64,000 bases of DNA from Dendrocalamus latiflorus (GCA_017311315.1 CM029660.1:12697430-12761429); one strand, 5' to 3'. Shown: positions 24,585 through 36,305, numbered from the stretch's first letter. The notes: a model not told the origin generated them from the letters alone. Translations and numbers: made by a program.

Positions 24585-24909
24585 AACCATGACTAATTTT
24601 ACATGACCAAACAAATACACTGTTGAAACATGGTGGAACTATTGTCGATCAAAGATTACAAGTTTGACCATATAAGTGTGCAGAGTTCTTATATTTTAAA
24701 ACTGTGGAGTAATATTTAAATAAGTAACACAACAGCTATAGACAGTTCATTAAATATATCAAAAGATTCTAACAAAGCTACCGTACTTTTGCAACTAAGA
24801 ATATTACTTAACAATATCATTTAGGAACGTGTCAAGTGGTTGTGTGTATTTTATCTCAAACAAGGTTGAATGGCATATCCTAGACGAGTTCTGCCCGAGT
24901 TATGGTTTG

Positions 24910-25430
24910 GAAAGGTAAAAAATCCATAAACACCCCCATAAGTCACCGGTTTTTCATTGCCCCCCATATCTCATATTCGTTTACTTTGCCCCTCATAAGT
25001 TGTCATACAAATACCCCCCAGGCCGCATGTTAGCCTATTTCCGTGGTTTTCACTATCCTTGGCACTTGTTTCAGTGATGTCAATGCTTGTTCTGATTATT
25101 TTAATAGTTATTTCAATGATTTGAGTGGTTTTGGTAGTTGTACTACATGATTTTATTAGTAATGTTTCAATGCTGAACTTTTGTATTACAAATACTGAAA
25201 TCACTCAAATCATTGAAACAACCACTGAAATAACTTACGTAAGTACTCCAATCATTGAAACAAGTACAAAAGATAATGAAAACCACAATAAAAAAGCGTT
25301 AACGTGTGCCATGGGGGTGTATTTGTACGATAACTTAACTTATGGGGGCAAAGTAAACATAAATGAGATATGGGGGCAAAAAGGCAAGTAACTTATGGAG
25401 GTGTTTATCGATTTTACCAGTTTAAAAACA
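24910..25430. repeat. Long inverted repeat (foldback element)
   Basis: The left arm (about 24910-25035) and right arm (about 25305-25430) are imperfect reverse complements over more than 110 bp. Shared blocks include 'ataaacacc', 'ccccatatctcat', 'gtttactttgcccc' and 'acaaatac'. The inner part (about 25080-25270) also pairs ('ttatttcaatgatttgagtg' against its complement), so nearly the whole 520 bp could fold as one hairpin. No target duplication was identified and there is no coding. Confidence 0.8.
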
Positions 25431-25439
25431 GTCTCAACA

Positions 25440-26473
25440 TCGAAATAAGTATCAAAACTAGCCAATCACACATTGGACTCTGGATCCATGGAAACTATCA
25501 TAACTGGCCGTTGAAATATATATGTGTTTCCTTTGCTTTCATGGGCTGACGTATTCTATTGCAATGTGCTAAATAGAGTACAGATGAGGGACATGAGAGT
25601 TTGGCATGTCAGTGCTACATCGATGATTAGTCAGATCAGAGGGTTGCTAATTATTGGGGTCCCAATCAAACGGCTATTGAAATATCGATGACGTGTCTTA
25701 ACCAGAAGGTAGAAATGATGACTAGGTCACTAGAAGCTTAACCTCCTAATCAAGAATGCATATTCTGCTACATTACTAAAAATTTGGAGCCTTAAACCTA
25801 TCTTCCATATTTGATATTTCAGCCCAAACTGATCTCAACCCAACCAGCCAACCTGAAATGCTATTTTGGTTTCAGCAAAAAAAAATCACCTATAAAAGGA
25901 TACAGGTAATAGATTATAGCATAATGTGCTCACCCAAAATGATCTGTAGACCTCAAAAGTCAAAACCAACTCACACACTATCTGACAAAAGATGGTTGCT
26001 AACGAGAAAAAGAAGACATCCTGGCGATTCCAGGTTGTAGCAATTCAGTGGGAAAAATTAATAGCAAGTACAACTAACTAAATTAAGGCAAGTCATAAAT
26101 ACCTCATGGTATGAATCAAGCAGGTTGTTTCATTATTTATCCTATACTTTTTACTATTTATTTTAAAAATTAATTAAAGAAAAAGTACCACATAAAAATA
26201 TAGGGAAATGATTCAGACTATTAGCATAGCAGTCTAATAGCTAATGCACCAGAGATTATGCAATATGCATACATTCTAAAAAAATACCGTAAATAAGAAT
26301 TTCCCAACCATAAAGAAAACATGAGTGTCTCCTAATCCTAGCCAGTGGCCATTGAATTCCTCCATAATACAAGAAATAAGTTTATCTCGGAACCATCAAA
26401 TTCCTCCATATTACATGAAAGTAAGTAATTAATTTATATGCTAATAATCCATGTACCTGTGAATTCAGAGAAC
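25440..26473. other. Intergenic and 3' flank of the 26474 gene
   Basis: AT-rich and non-coding. The end nearest 26474 should include the 3' UTR of the minus-strand gene. No element termini were recognised. Confidence 0.5.
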
Positions 26474-29061
26474 TCATTCCTCTGTAGCCGGGATTGCAAC
26501 TTTCGCTTTTCTTTTTTCCTTGAGAAGATTGATCTCCATAGCCAGTTCTTCCGTTCTGCTCCACAGGGAGTGGATAGCCTGTTTCCACCCATCAAGCTTT
26601 GAAAACCATTCATCCTGGAACTTTTCAATCATTTCATTTGCTGCAGCAAGTTTCTGCTGCTCCTCCTCCAGCCGCTTCCTCTCCAACTCCTTGACACTAA
26701 GAACAAGACCACCACCACCAACAACATCGCCATAGAGAGGCTTGTCACAAGCGAACTTCTTCCTGTACTCATCAAAAGAGGCCCGGCTCTGTTTCAAAGC
26801 CTTCTTATAGCCAGTGACCAACTGGGCCATCACATTCAGATCATGCTCAAAGCGTCTAAGCTCTGCTTGCCACTTATTCTGTTGCTCAAACCTGGCTGAG
26901 TTTAGTGATCGGATAATTGCTTCCTTGTCCTGCAGCAAGTTAGCCAAAAATTGTTTCTCCAACAGCACATCTTGAAGTTCTTTCTCTTTCTGTGCATAGA
27001 ACATGCTAGCCTCGGCCATCAAGTTCTGTATGGGTTCTGAAAATTTTGCATCAAAGACAGCCGATCCAGGTGATATGCTACTATTGTTGCTATTCCGCAT
27101 CCTCTTTTGTTGATTGCTCTGAGGAAACTGCTCTTGTGCCTGCATATGGTCATTGTACCCGTCAATATCCCCAATGCGCCTCTTCCCAATATTTCCAAAG
27201 AAACATGAGCTCCCGATCGCCAGGTCCACTCCATTCTTATATGCATCAGCCCCCATTGCCAGGAATTCTCCGGAGGACAGGTCATGCGCGTTATCCGTAA
27301 CATTGTATGTTGCGGGATTTGAATTCATCGCTTGGAGGAGGTTTGTTGATGTCATCCCATGCAAAGATCCCATTTTTCCAGAGAATCCATCATCAAAGCT
27401 CACCTCATCCCTCATCTCAACATCGCCTTTATTCATATTATCAAACTCCATGCCCGCAAATGTACTGGAGTTACAGCGCTGTAAACAATGTGTCATCCCC
27501 CCATCCCCCTTCTCATCCCCAATCCTCCAATTCATCACCTCCCCACCCCTACACTCCTCAAATGCATCATCCTCTGATTCCTCCGCCTCTTCACTGCCAC
27601 TATCACCCTCATCCACATTTTCCACATTTGCATCCTCTTCAACATCCATACTGTCATAATCATCGGCAAAGCCAATCCCCAAGCTTAACCCTGTTGCATC
27701 CTTCTCTTCCTCCCCATCTGCCTCCTCTTCCTCCTCCTCCGGCACTGCTAGCACTTCCTCCCGTGTCACCACTATTGTCTCTGCCGATGGACCTGCATCC
27801 TTCTCTGCTGCAGACGCTGCTGCACCTTCATCTCCCACCGGTGCCGCCTCTGCCGCATCCCCATCATTAGCAGTCATCACCTCATGCGTAACAGCCACTC
27901 CTGCTGCTGCTACAAACCCCTGCCCCAATTCATCCAAGCTCTTGCCCTTCGCATCCCCATCCACTGCCTCCGATTCCTCCAAGCTCGTGCCCTTTGCATC
28001 CTCATCCGCCACCTCCAATTCCACCAATCTCTTGCCCCTCGCATCAGCATCAGCATCTACCGACTCCAATTCCTCCATGCTCTTGCTCCTCACATCCACA
28101 TCCCCTGACTCCAACTCCTTAAAGCTATTGCTTCGTAAATCCACACCCCCTAACTCCGATTCCTCGAAGCTCTTGCTCCCTGCATCAGCATCCACAACCC
28201 CCGACTCCAACTCCTCCAAACTCTTGCTCTTGAAATCCGCATTCCCGTCCTCCTCGCCCATGTCCGCATCCACGGACACCTCCAGGACAACCTCCCCTCT
28301 CTCTTCTTCCTCCACTGCCTTGAACAGCTTCGGCTTCTGCGCCCAAATGAGCCTCTGCAGATACGCCCCGTAGTAGCACAACCCGTCGTCCCTCTTGGGC
28401 AACTCGAGAATCTCCTTCTCAACGAGGCCCCAGATCAGGCCGGCCCAGTCAACCCTATGCGCTGACCCCTCCCTCACCGCCTGCTCCGCGGCGGCCACCT
28501 CCTGGGGCAGTTTGCACATGTCGTCCCCCTGGAACGGGAGCAGGACGTACGCGTGCATGAGAGCTCCAGGACGGCGGAGGCCACCGCGGCGGGGTCCACA
28601 TCGGGCGGGGGAGCCGTGGAGGCGGGCTTGGACGGGAGGGAGAGCGCGCGGGCGAAGTCCGTGCGGCAGACGCCGACGCGGACGTCGCCGACGAAGCTGC
28701 GGTGGTTTGCATGGTCGTAGTAGGCGATAAGCGGGGCAACGAGGTCGGGGCGCGGGGTTTGGGAGGGGAGGTCGAGCCGTGCGAAGTCGAGGAGGGCGAG
28801 GGCGCGGAGGGCGGCCTCGTGGGGCGACCCGGCGGCCGCGAGGGGCCGCACGGGGGGGTCCAGCGGATGGAAGCGGAGGAGAGCGCGGAGGTGCGCGAGG
28901 CGCTGCTCCGCGGCGGCGCGCAGCTTGTCGGTGAGGGGCTTCTTGAGCTTGCCGCCGGCGGGGGGCCTCCGCGGCGGCATGTCCGGATCGGGCCTCGCGG
29001 CGGCGGCGGAGGGCTCCTGCGGCGGCTGGGAGGTGGGGAGGGGTTCGGCGGAGTCGGGCAT
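26474..29061 (-). CDS. Unrecognised ~861-aa acidic/coiled-coil protein, with a 2-bp frameshift
   Basis: The frame begins at ATG 29061 and reads 167 codons to VASAVLEL. It then shifts, and a second frame starting MHAYVLLPFQGDDMC at 28558 runs 694 codons to TGA at 26474-26476. Two extra bases (a repeated TC within 28559-28562) explain the shift: without them GAG-CTC joins ATG-CAC and the protein is 861 aa. It has a Pro-rich N-terminus, a conserved-looking globular part (about residues 35-245, with YYDHANHRSFVGDVRVGVCR and AYLQRLIWAQKPKLF), seven tandem acidic repeats (about 277-380), an acidic stretch rich in Glu and Asp, and a C-terminal coiled coil (about 670-840, with ERKRLEEEQQKLAAANEMI). 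No signal peptide or membrane span is seen. It may be nuclear or scaffold-like, but I do not recognise the family. No intron is needed. The shift may be a sequencing error, an allele or real decay. Confidence 0.8.
27920..28231 (-). repeat. Seven tandem 15-17-aa acidic repeats within the ~861-aa protein
   Basis: The coding DNA specifies seven imperfect units of the form K-S-L-E-E-L-E-S-x-x-V-D-x-D-A, for example SKSLEELESGVVDADA and RSKSMEELESVDADAD. They sit between the conserved N-terminal part and the Glu-rich region. Unit length varies by one or two residues without breaking the frame. Confidence 0.8.
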
Positions 29062-29129
29062 GTTGTTGGGGTATTTGGGGAGGTGGTGATGCGGGAGACG
29101 CCGCTTGGGTTTTCTCGCTCGTGGGTTTA

Positions 29130-29482
29130 GGGTGTGTTTGGTTGAGCTGTGGCTTCTAAAAAAGCTGCTGTGAGCTGTGGGCTATAGAAAAGCTGCTGTA
29201 GGTTGTGGGCTGTAGAAAAGCTGTAAGCTGTTTGGTTCAAATAAGTATAAAACTTATCCCCTATCTCTATTTTCCTTGAAACAACTGTGAAACAGCTCTC
29301 TATTTTCACCATTTCAAAAAGCAGAAAGCCAAAAGCCAAAAGCAGGGTCTAAGGTGCTTTCAAAACTGTACTACCCAAAAGTAGCTGCTTCTGAAAAAGC
29401 AGCTTCTGGTTTCCACCCCTTTGGTTGGCTTTTGGCTTTTTGGAAGCAAAAACAGCTCCCAAAAGCTCAACCAAAGGCACCC
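29130..29482. mobile_element. Tourist-like MITE in the promoter of the 26474-29061 gene
   Basis: Ends GGGTGTGTTTGGTTGAGCT and AGCTCAACCAAAGGCACCC are inverted repeats (17 of 19 matching) flanked by TTA (29127-29129 and 29483-29485). The 353-bp element starts about 70 bp upstream of the minus-strand ATG, so it lies in the 5' UTR or core promoter. Confidence 0.85.
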
Positions 29483-29904
29483 TTAGTCTGGCCGTTTTTG
29501 TTTGCGTTTGGGCATCGGTAGAGGAGGAGAATAGCTTGAAGGCGTTTCCTGGAATTTTCAGGTCGTTTTTTTTTTGTATTGATAAATATCATTCGGATGT
29601 TTCCTTTTTAACTATCATCTAGATTTGTAATCATTGAATTAGAAATCCAATGGCCATGAATTCTCCCTCCACCACCTCCAAAAAAATCTCTCCCTCCAAA
29701 AAAAGGGTCGTTGGATCTCTAATCCAATGGTCTCAAATCCGAATGATTCTTAGGAAGAAAATATCTAAATGATTCCTAGACACATTTTTCAGGTCTATTA
29801 GACCCTATTTTGTTGTCAAATACTACAAACGCTGTAGCTTTACAATGGGATCGCAATGTGTCATTTGATGATATCAATCTGACGAACCAGATTGATCATA
29901 CGCT

Positions 29905-30022
29905 TCAGCCATCACTGTCCATCTCTATCTCAGCCCCTATTTTCCATCATCCATTCTCCACATCCCCATCCTAATCCTTTCCATCTCTCCTAGCCCCCAT
30001 TGTCCATTTTCCTTCTCTTCAC
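29905..30022. repeat. Minisatellite units (~56 bp), continued at 37361-37412
   Basis: Copies of a unit containing 'ttccatctctcc', 'ccccattgtccat' and 'ccttctctccacgat' occur at about 29910-29965, 29966-30025 and again at 37361-37415. The third copy was separated from the others when the 30028-37355 element inserted at the GATCC junction. Confidence 0.65.
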
Positions 30023-30300
30023 GATCCTGTCGGGCCAGGATTTTATCAACACAAAATCCTCTGTAATTCCACCACACTATTCCCTAGATCAATAGATAGT
30101 GCTCAGAGGTGCATTGCCAGATCATTTCGTACATGACAAATACCATACCATTACAATACCAGAGTTCAAATAGACCACATTAGGTCGAGTTTACAATAGG
30201 GCCGCCAGGTCAAAAGTTTATATTACATAAAGTGCGGAAGCGGAGACAAACGTGATAAGGCACAACCCGCCACAGGCAAACGACTGAGGCAACTTAGGTG

Positions 30301-31206
30301 TAGGGATGAAAACGGTCGGAAACGGTCGGAAAACTCCTCAACCGTTTTCTACTTCTACATTTTGAATACGAAAACGAAAGCGAAAGCGGTAAAGCCGGAC
30401 ACGAAAACGAACGCGAACTTACGGAATATCGAGAATTTCGAAAACGAACCAATTCGAGCGGAATTATGTCGAACACGGTCGGTATACGAAAATTCAATAC
30501 GGAATACCGACCTGTAGGACCAAGTGCATAACAATTAACAAGTGACCAAGTACATAACAATTACCATGTGCATGATCAAGTTCAAGTGCATATAATAATT
30601 AACAAGTGCATGACCCTTGGTCTTAAGTATTAACACAATAGCCGACACAAATACAAATACAATACAAGTCTAAAACAAGCAGTTAACAGCTAGCAGAACA
30701 ACTACAGTTCATCAGCATCATCCATGAGGTCAGGATCGCTTTCCATATCTTTTGGTTCCTCATTGTCCTCCTCAGAGTCCTCATCCCCCTCCTTGTCCTT
30801 TTCCTACAAGTTTGCAAAGTGAATTAAAATTAGATGTAGCAATAGCATATTTCAGAGCAAGCAGTCAATAAACATACACATACCTCAATTTTCAGTTTAG
30901 CCACAACATTAGCCAAAGCCTCAACCTCAAGATCACTCACAATTGATCCAACCATTTTAGAATCTGAACAAAAAATTTGGTATTCCGTATTTCGAACCGA
31001 ATTTACAATACGGTATATTCCGAATAAAATGTAGAAAAGTAGAAAACGGTCGGAAAACGCCTAAACCGTTTCCGCTCCGTTTTCGAATTTGGTATTCCGT
31101 ATTTCGAACCGAATTCGAATTTGTCCGAAAATACGAATTCGATCGGGTCAAATGTAGAAAACGATGCGGTTCGGTACGGAATATTTCCGTTCCGTTTTCA
31201 TCCCTA
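30301..31206 (-). mobile_element. Ac/Ds-like hAT deletion derivative
   Basis: The ends TAGGGATGAAAACGG and CCGTTTTCATCCCTA are the Ac/Ds-type terminal repeat, and both sides carry CTTAGGTG (30293-30300 and 31207-31214). The subterminal regions are full of AAACGG-like motifs, where Ac-type transposase binds in known elements. The middle retains a minus-strand remnant: SIVSDLEVEALANVV (about 30910-30960) and, after an intron-like gap, an acidic tail (EDSEEDNEEPKDMESD, about 30710-30800) ending in a stop. This looks like the C-terminus of an Ac-like transposase; the catalytic part is deleted. Confidence 0.85.
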
Positions 31207-31983
31207 CTTAGGTGCCACCGATATTAGTCAGATACCTAACTAATATTGGAACCACCCACAAGTTAGCCTGGTTAGCTAGACTGAGGTGAGAGATAAGACT
31301 ACTAAATGCTACTCTAGTTTTAACCGTCTTCACCATCTTCTTCACCCTAGTCCTCGTAGTAGACATAATGATCTTGGTTCACGGACTCTGAAGGGGGATT
31401 GAGAGCGAGGGTGAGCACAAACAACCGTGCTCAGCGAGCCAACACACAGAATGCATATAATTATACATGCAAGCCTAAACAAGGATGGCTCTGGTTCTTT
31501 TATTTGCTTAAAGCGACATTTGCAATAACTATAATTAAAATTCCTATGACGTAGAATTTTATAGACATGCTTTAAAGAGTTTGAAATTGTGCAGTATTTA
31601 TAGCTTTGTAGGTTCCATCCACCGATTACATGGTTCCATCCACCTATGCTAGATTTTGATCATTATGTTACTTCCACCTTATTAACAACGCTGGAGTACA
31701 TCTCTCCAAGAAAATTTCAAAGTCAAGTTTACATCCGCTTGACAGATTTCTTCTCACCCACAAAGGTTTTGAAATAGAACTAACTCGAGTAAGATCCCAT
31801 ATCCGCCCTTGACTGTGGGCATGGCTGTTCGAACAGTTTATACTCTACAGAGACTGTACATCTTTACCCACAAGAGACAATCAACCTGATACCCTACGCG
31901 ATTCCTTGGTCACGCAGATTGAGAGATTGTCACAAGACCTTTACAATACCTCACCTCGATGTCATTTCACCCTTATGGAGAAC

Positions 31984-32495
31984 TAGGGGTGGAAAACGGC
32001 AATGGATAATTCGTTTTATCCGATATTCGTATCCGAGAGAAATCCGAATATGGTAAGCAAAATCCGTATTCGAAAATATCCGTATTCGTATTCGAGAATA
32101 TTCGTATCCGTATTTAAGAGTATTCGTATTCGCATTCGTATTCGAGAATATTCGTATCCGTATCCGTATTCGAGACTATTCGATTCGTATTCGATTCGTT
32201 TCTAGATCCCATGAAAAATCCATACAAATTTTGTGATTCAAAACTTGAATTTAGGCGGTTTAAAACTGGTAACCGGTCAAAAACCGATGAAAAATCGGCA
32301 AAACCGTTAGGAATCCGTTTTATTCGATATTCGTATCCGAGAAAATCCGTATTCGAAAATATCTGTATTCGTATTCGAGAATATTCGTATCCGTATTTGA
32401 AAATATTCGAATTCGTATTTGTATTCGTTTTAAAAATATGGATTCGTATTCGTATTTGAGACTATTCGACCGTATCCGATCTGTTTCCACCCCTA
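31984..32495. mobile_element. hAT MITE with TAGGGGTGGAAA ends
   Basis: The 512-bp element starts TAGGGGTGGAAAACGG and ends TCTGTTTCCACCCCTA, with TGGAGAAC duplicated exactly (31976-31983 and 32496-32503). The interior is made largely of CGTATTCG/ATATTCGTATCCG repeats in two related blocks (about 32010-32200 and 32315-32480). It is non-coding. It is probably an Ac/Ds relative with expanded subterminal binding motifs. Confidence 0.85.
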
Positions 32496-33936
32496 TGGAG
32501 AACCACTAGAGGTAGCCCCCATAAGTTAGTGCGGGAAGTCATACCATAACATCATAGCAGAGCAGGAACACGGCTTTTCCCCACCACTAGACAAACGGGT
32601 ACACATCACCTTTACACGGTGTCCCATTCATACCAGACTTTTCGGTCCGCCATATGCATAACTTCACTCCCCCACCTGTGGAATGACCCTGAGGCGCAGT
32701 AAATTATTCAGCCAAGCCTACAGGTTGCCAGCTTGTGGTAGTACTATTTTACACGATAAGGTTATCACAGGATTAAGTTCTTAATTTGTCCGGGCGGCTC
32801 ATACCACAAACTACATATTCTTGTGTTACATCCACACCAACCTCTCTCACCATCTGCCCAACTAGGTTTAGCAAGTTTTTAGGGTTTTGAGAAGTATAAA
32901 CTAAGTTATCACAAATTACCAGTCACTCACATCTCGTGACTATCCCAAACCAGTTTTCATGTTTAGAGATTGATGATCAGGGCAAGCTAGTGCCCTGGAC
33001 TCTAGAAAAGACCTTTGCGTGGTATTTAATTTGACTTATGGCTATCAAGATTAATAGTATTACCTAGGGTGACAAGGTTCATGGATACTCAAGTGTCAAG
33101 GATGGGGTATTATATTACTAGATCGACAAGTGGGTGTTTAGCTACCTTACAAGTAACATACGTTTGCATATAAAGTAAAGCATGCAGTTTTGATAATTTA
33201 AATGAACATAATTTCACATGAAATATAGGCTCAAAATGATCAAAATGCTGATTTGCCTAGATCAAAAGCTTGGGAGTCTTGGGGGTCTTACGCTGCTTCA
33301 ATCGGGGACTTTCTCGCACCTTCGTACTCTACTTGGGAGAACATATTGGAAAAAGAATTACAACCGAGCAACCGCAAATAAGTGTCAAATAAAATTCAAC
33401 TGAACTCCAAATTGAACAAAACTAGCACAAAGAGATAGATTTCAATTTTAGAAAATTTTAGAAATAAGTTTTGTTAAATTTGGAGCCACGGCGAGAGAGA
33501 ACGAGCTCCTCAAAGTTTTATTCTCAAGGAAATTCCCCAAAATAACAGAGGAGAGAGAAAGGTCTCTCTGACAGGTGGGGCCCAGAAGTTTTTAAATAAT
33601 TTTTTAACTATCTTATTATTTCTAGCCTTTGTGAATGACATGTAGGCCCACTAGTCAATGAGTAAATTAACCAGGGCACTAAGTATGATAATTAAGCACT
33701 AATTAATCAACACGTAGTTGGCTAATTACAAATGCTATAGTGGCCTTCTCCTTCGGCCGGTGGGAGGCGACGCTCGCCACCGGCGAGGGTGGCCACGGCA
33801 GCTCAGTAACATTTGGAAAACGGAAACCCTGGCCTTGCGCACACCCCTAGGAGAAGCGGTGCGACTCAAATCGGCCCGACGGTTGTCGGCGGCGAGGCAT
33901 AGCGGTGGTTGGAACAGGGGAGGAGACACGGCGGTG

Positions 33937-34496
33937 CTAACCTTGATAAAAAGCCGATTCCTCAGGAAGGGAGCTACTAGGGGCTAGTGGAAGCTCACCA
34001 GAAGTGGCGGCCGAGCGTGGGGTGGTCAGGGCTGAGTTGGCGACGGTGGTGGTCTTGGCAACGAGGTGACTCACGTGGGTGACATGGCCTTTCTTCAAGG
34101 TGATGAATTGCGCGGCCCAAGGAGGGGCGATCCACACTAACCTTTATTGCTAGCCCAGGGTACTTGGTGAATACTACCTTTCTATTAGCATGGTCTATCA
34201 TGCACTGATATTTTCGCTAACCAGTCTATCCCTAGGATGATGTCCAAGGTTTGAGATTGCAATACCAAAAGGTCCACTAGGAAATCAAAGTCTTCCATAG
34301 TGACTTCTACCTTGGGGCTCACTAGAGTAGTAATTAGAGGTCCTCCTAGTGAGTTAAGTACCATAGGTCTCTTTAGTCTAAAGGTTGGTAGCTTAACATT
34401 TTTAGCAAACTTCCCAGAATTAAAAGAATGTGAAGCCCCAGAATTAAATAGAACTTGTGCAGGTACTGACTTAACAAATAACGTACCCATGAGCAC
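33937..34496 (-). pseudogene. gypsy aspartic protease remnant
   Basis: The minus-strand frame reads QVLFNSGASHSF (about 34440-34470), where active retropepsins have D-S-G-A-S: the catalytic Asp is Asn here. The downstream block ILGIDWLAK (about 34210-34240) matches the conserved end of gypsy proteases. After about 34100 the reading runs into a Pro/Thr/Ser-rich linker, and no RT follows. Confidence 0.8.
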
Positions 34497-34610
34497 TCCA
34501 GAGGCATCCTGGGCATCTTCTGCAGTGACATGGTTGACACGGCCTTGGTTTGGAGTCGATGCTGTTCGTGAAGCTTGAGACGTCTGATAGCCTTTGCTTG
34601 GCTCTAAAGA

Positions 34611-35853
34611 CTAGCCTCGAGATGGGGTGACTCCCAAATTGAACTTCACCGGGGTGATTTGGCGGTCTGGGCATTTGTTGGCGAAATACCCTTTTGCTCT
34701 GTAGTTGAAGCAATGGAGATTTGTTGCTGGATTGGTCGAGGAAGACTGTCTTGTAGGGTAGGGTACATGAATCACACTTCCACTGGAGCACGGTGCTTGA
34801 GCTGGAGCCTTGGGTGCTGATGTTGCCACTTGGTGGAAGAAGGGGTTGCCCTGGTATACTAGCTTGGACTAGAAACTGCCTTGGGGTCTTTGAGCTGTCC
34901 ACTTTCTCTTACGGCTGGCTTCCAGGATTCTCCTCTTATTTTCTAGGATGAGAGCCTTGTTAACCAAGTGGTGGAAGCTAGGATGATTGTGCAAAATTAG
35001 TTGTGCCCTCATCTCTTCATGCATCCCTTCCAAGAAGCGACTAATATTCTCTTCTTGATCAGCTACATTCTTTGGGGCGTAGCGAGCTAGTTAATTGAAT
35101 CATGTGAGGTACTCATTAACAGACATATTTCCCTGCTTCAGGTTTCAAAACTCATTCTTTTTCATCCTCATGATACCTGTTGGCACAAAGTTCTGCCGGA
35201 AGGCAACCTTGAATTCAACACAGGTGATTGCAGACTTGGTTGGTGTTGTCTCTTCTTCTTCCTCAACATTATCGTCTTCAGTTGCTTGCTCCTCCTGCTG
35301 ACCTCCTTGCTGAGTGACAGCTGCTAGGGTCTCTTCTCCTGCATCTTCTTCCTCCTCTTCTTCTTCTGTCCTTGCCCAGGGGACTCTCTTTCCCATGGCA
35401 GGTAAGGTAGTTTTCCCACCATGCTACTGCGGCACCCTTGAGCTGGTGGGTGGTGAAGTCCACCTTATCTTCTTCGGTGCAATGGGCAAGTCCGTGCTTC
35501 TTCTCGGTATCACGCAACCAATCTTCTAGAGGCTCATTGGCTGAGGAGAAGGTCAATGGCTGGTCCTTAGGAAATTAGCTAGTTTTGAGTTGCAGTTGGC
35601 TGCCTCTACTTGTTGGCTGGTAAACATGGCATGGAGTATTTGTGTTTGTTGTGCCATCACTTGTGCCATGGTCGGGGGTCCTGGTGATGGTGGCGGTAGG
35701 TTCTGACCACGACCACGGCCTCTCCCATGGGCTAGGGTTCCTGGAGTTCGACCTTCTCCATGGGCTGGGGCTCCTACCATGGGCAACAGCTTTTTTGGGT
35801 GCCATCTGGAAAAAACTAAGGCTTTTTAGGGCCAGGAGAGAGGGAGAAAGCAT
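34611..35853 (-). pseudogene. gypsy gag remnant
   Basis: The minus-strand frames begin with a basic segment MAPKKAVAHGRSPSP (35800-35803 start). A retrotransposon gag block follows, EPLEDWLRDTEKKHGLAHC with VDFTTHQLKGAAVAWWENY (about 35420-35540). The zinc-knuckle relic CFNYRAKGYFANKC (about 34670-34710) has lost its second Cys. Frameshifts and a Glu/Asp-rich insertion (35280-35390) break it. Confidence 0.8.
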
Positions 35854-36189
35854 ATATGAGGGTTTACTAGCCTTCTACTAGCACAGCAGAAAAACCAACT
35901 AAGCAAGACAAGCAATGTAATAAAAAGCATAAGGCCTAAGATAGTTCATTACAATAGGGGGTTAAGTGTTCCATGACTGCTAGACATGGCATATAGGCTA
36001 TGTCAAGTCATGACACTGGATACACAACGTCTACTAAGCTGGATACAAAAGGGGAGTACAACTAGAGATAAGGAAGTGCTTGCAATCCAAAAGACTGCTT
36101 AGCAAGCACTGCTACCTAACCTACAACATACTACTCCTCCATGGAGTGGCTTCAGCCATAGAGGATGCTGTCCCCTAGGGAGCAGGAGC

Positions 36190-36305
36190 GGGAACGGCTC
36201 TGACTCTAGGGGCTAGTGGAAGCTCACTGGAAGTGGCACCCGAGCGTGGGGTGGTCGGGGCTAAATTGGTGACAGCGGTGGTCTTGTCGGCGAGGTGACT
36301 CACAT
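36190..36305. repeat. Direct repeat of 33973-34088
   Basis: About 115 bp from 'ctaggggctagtggaagctcac' to 'gaggtgactcacatgggtgac' is repeated at 33984-34085 with scattered differences. On the minus strand both read THVSHLADKTT-like sequence, so the copy at 36.2 kb is probably displaced internal sequence rather than LTR. Confidence 0.6.

Noticed and set aside
27153..28373. Plus-strand ORFs of 140-190 codons
   Set aside because: They are antisense shadows of the ~861-aa protein gene; the Ser/Pro-rich composition mirrors its Glu/Asp-rich codons.
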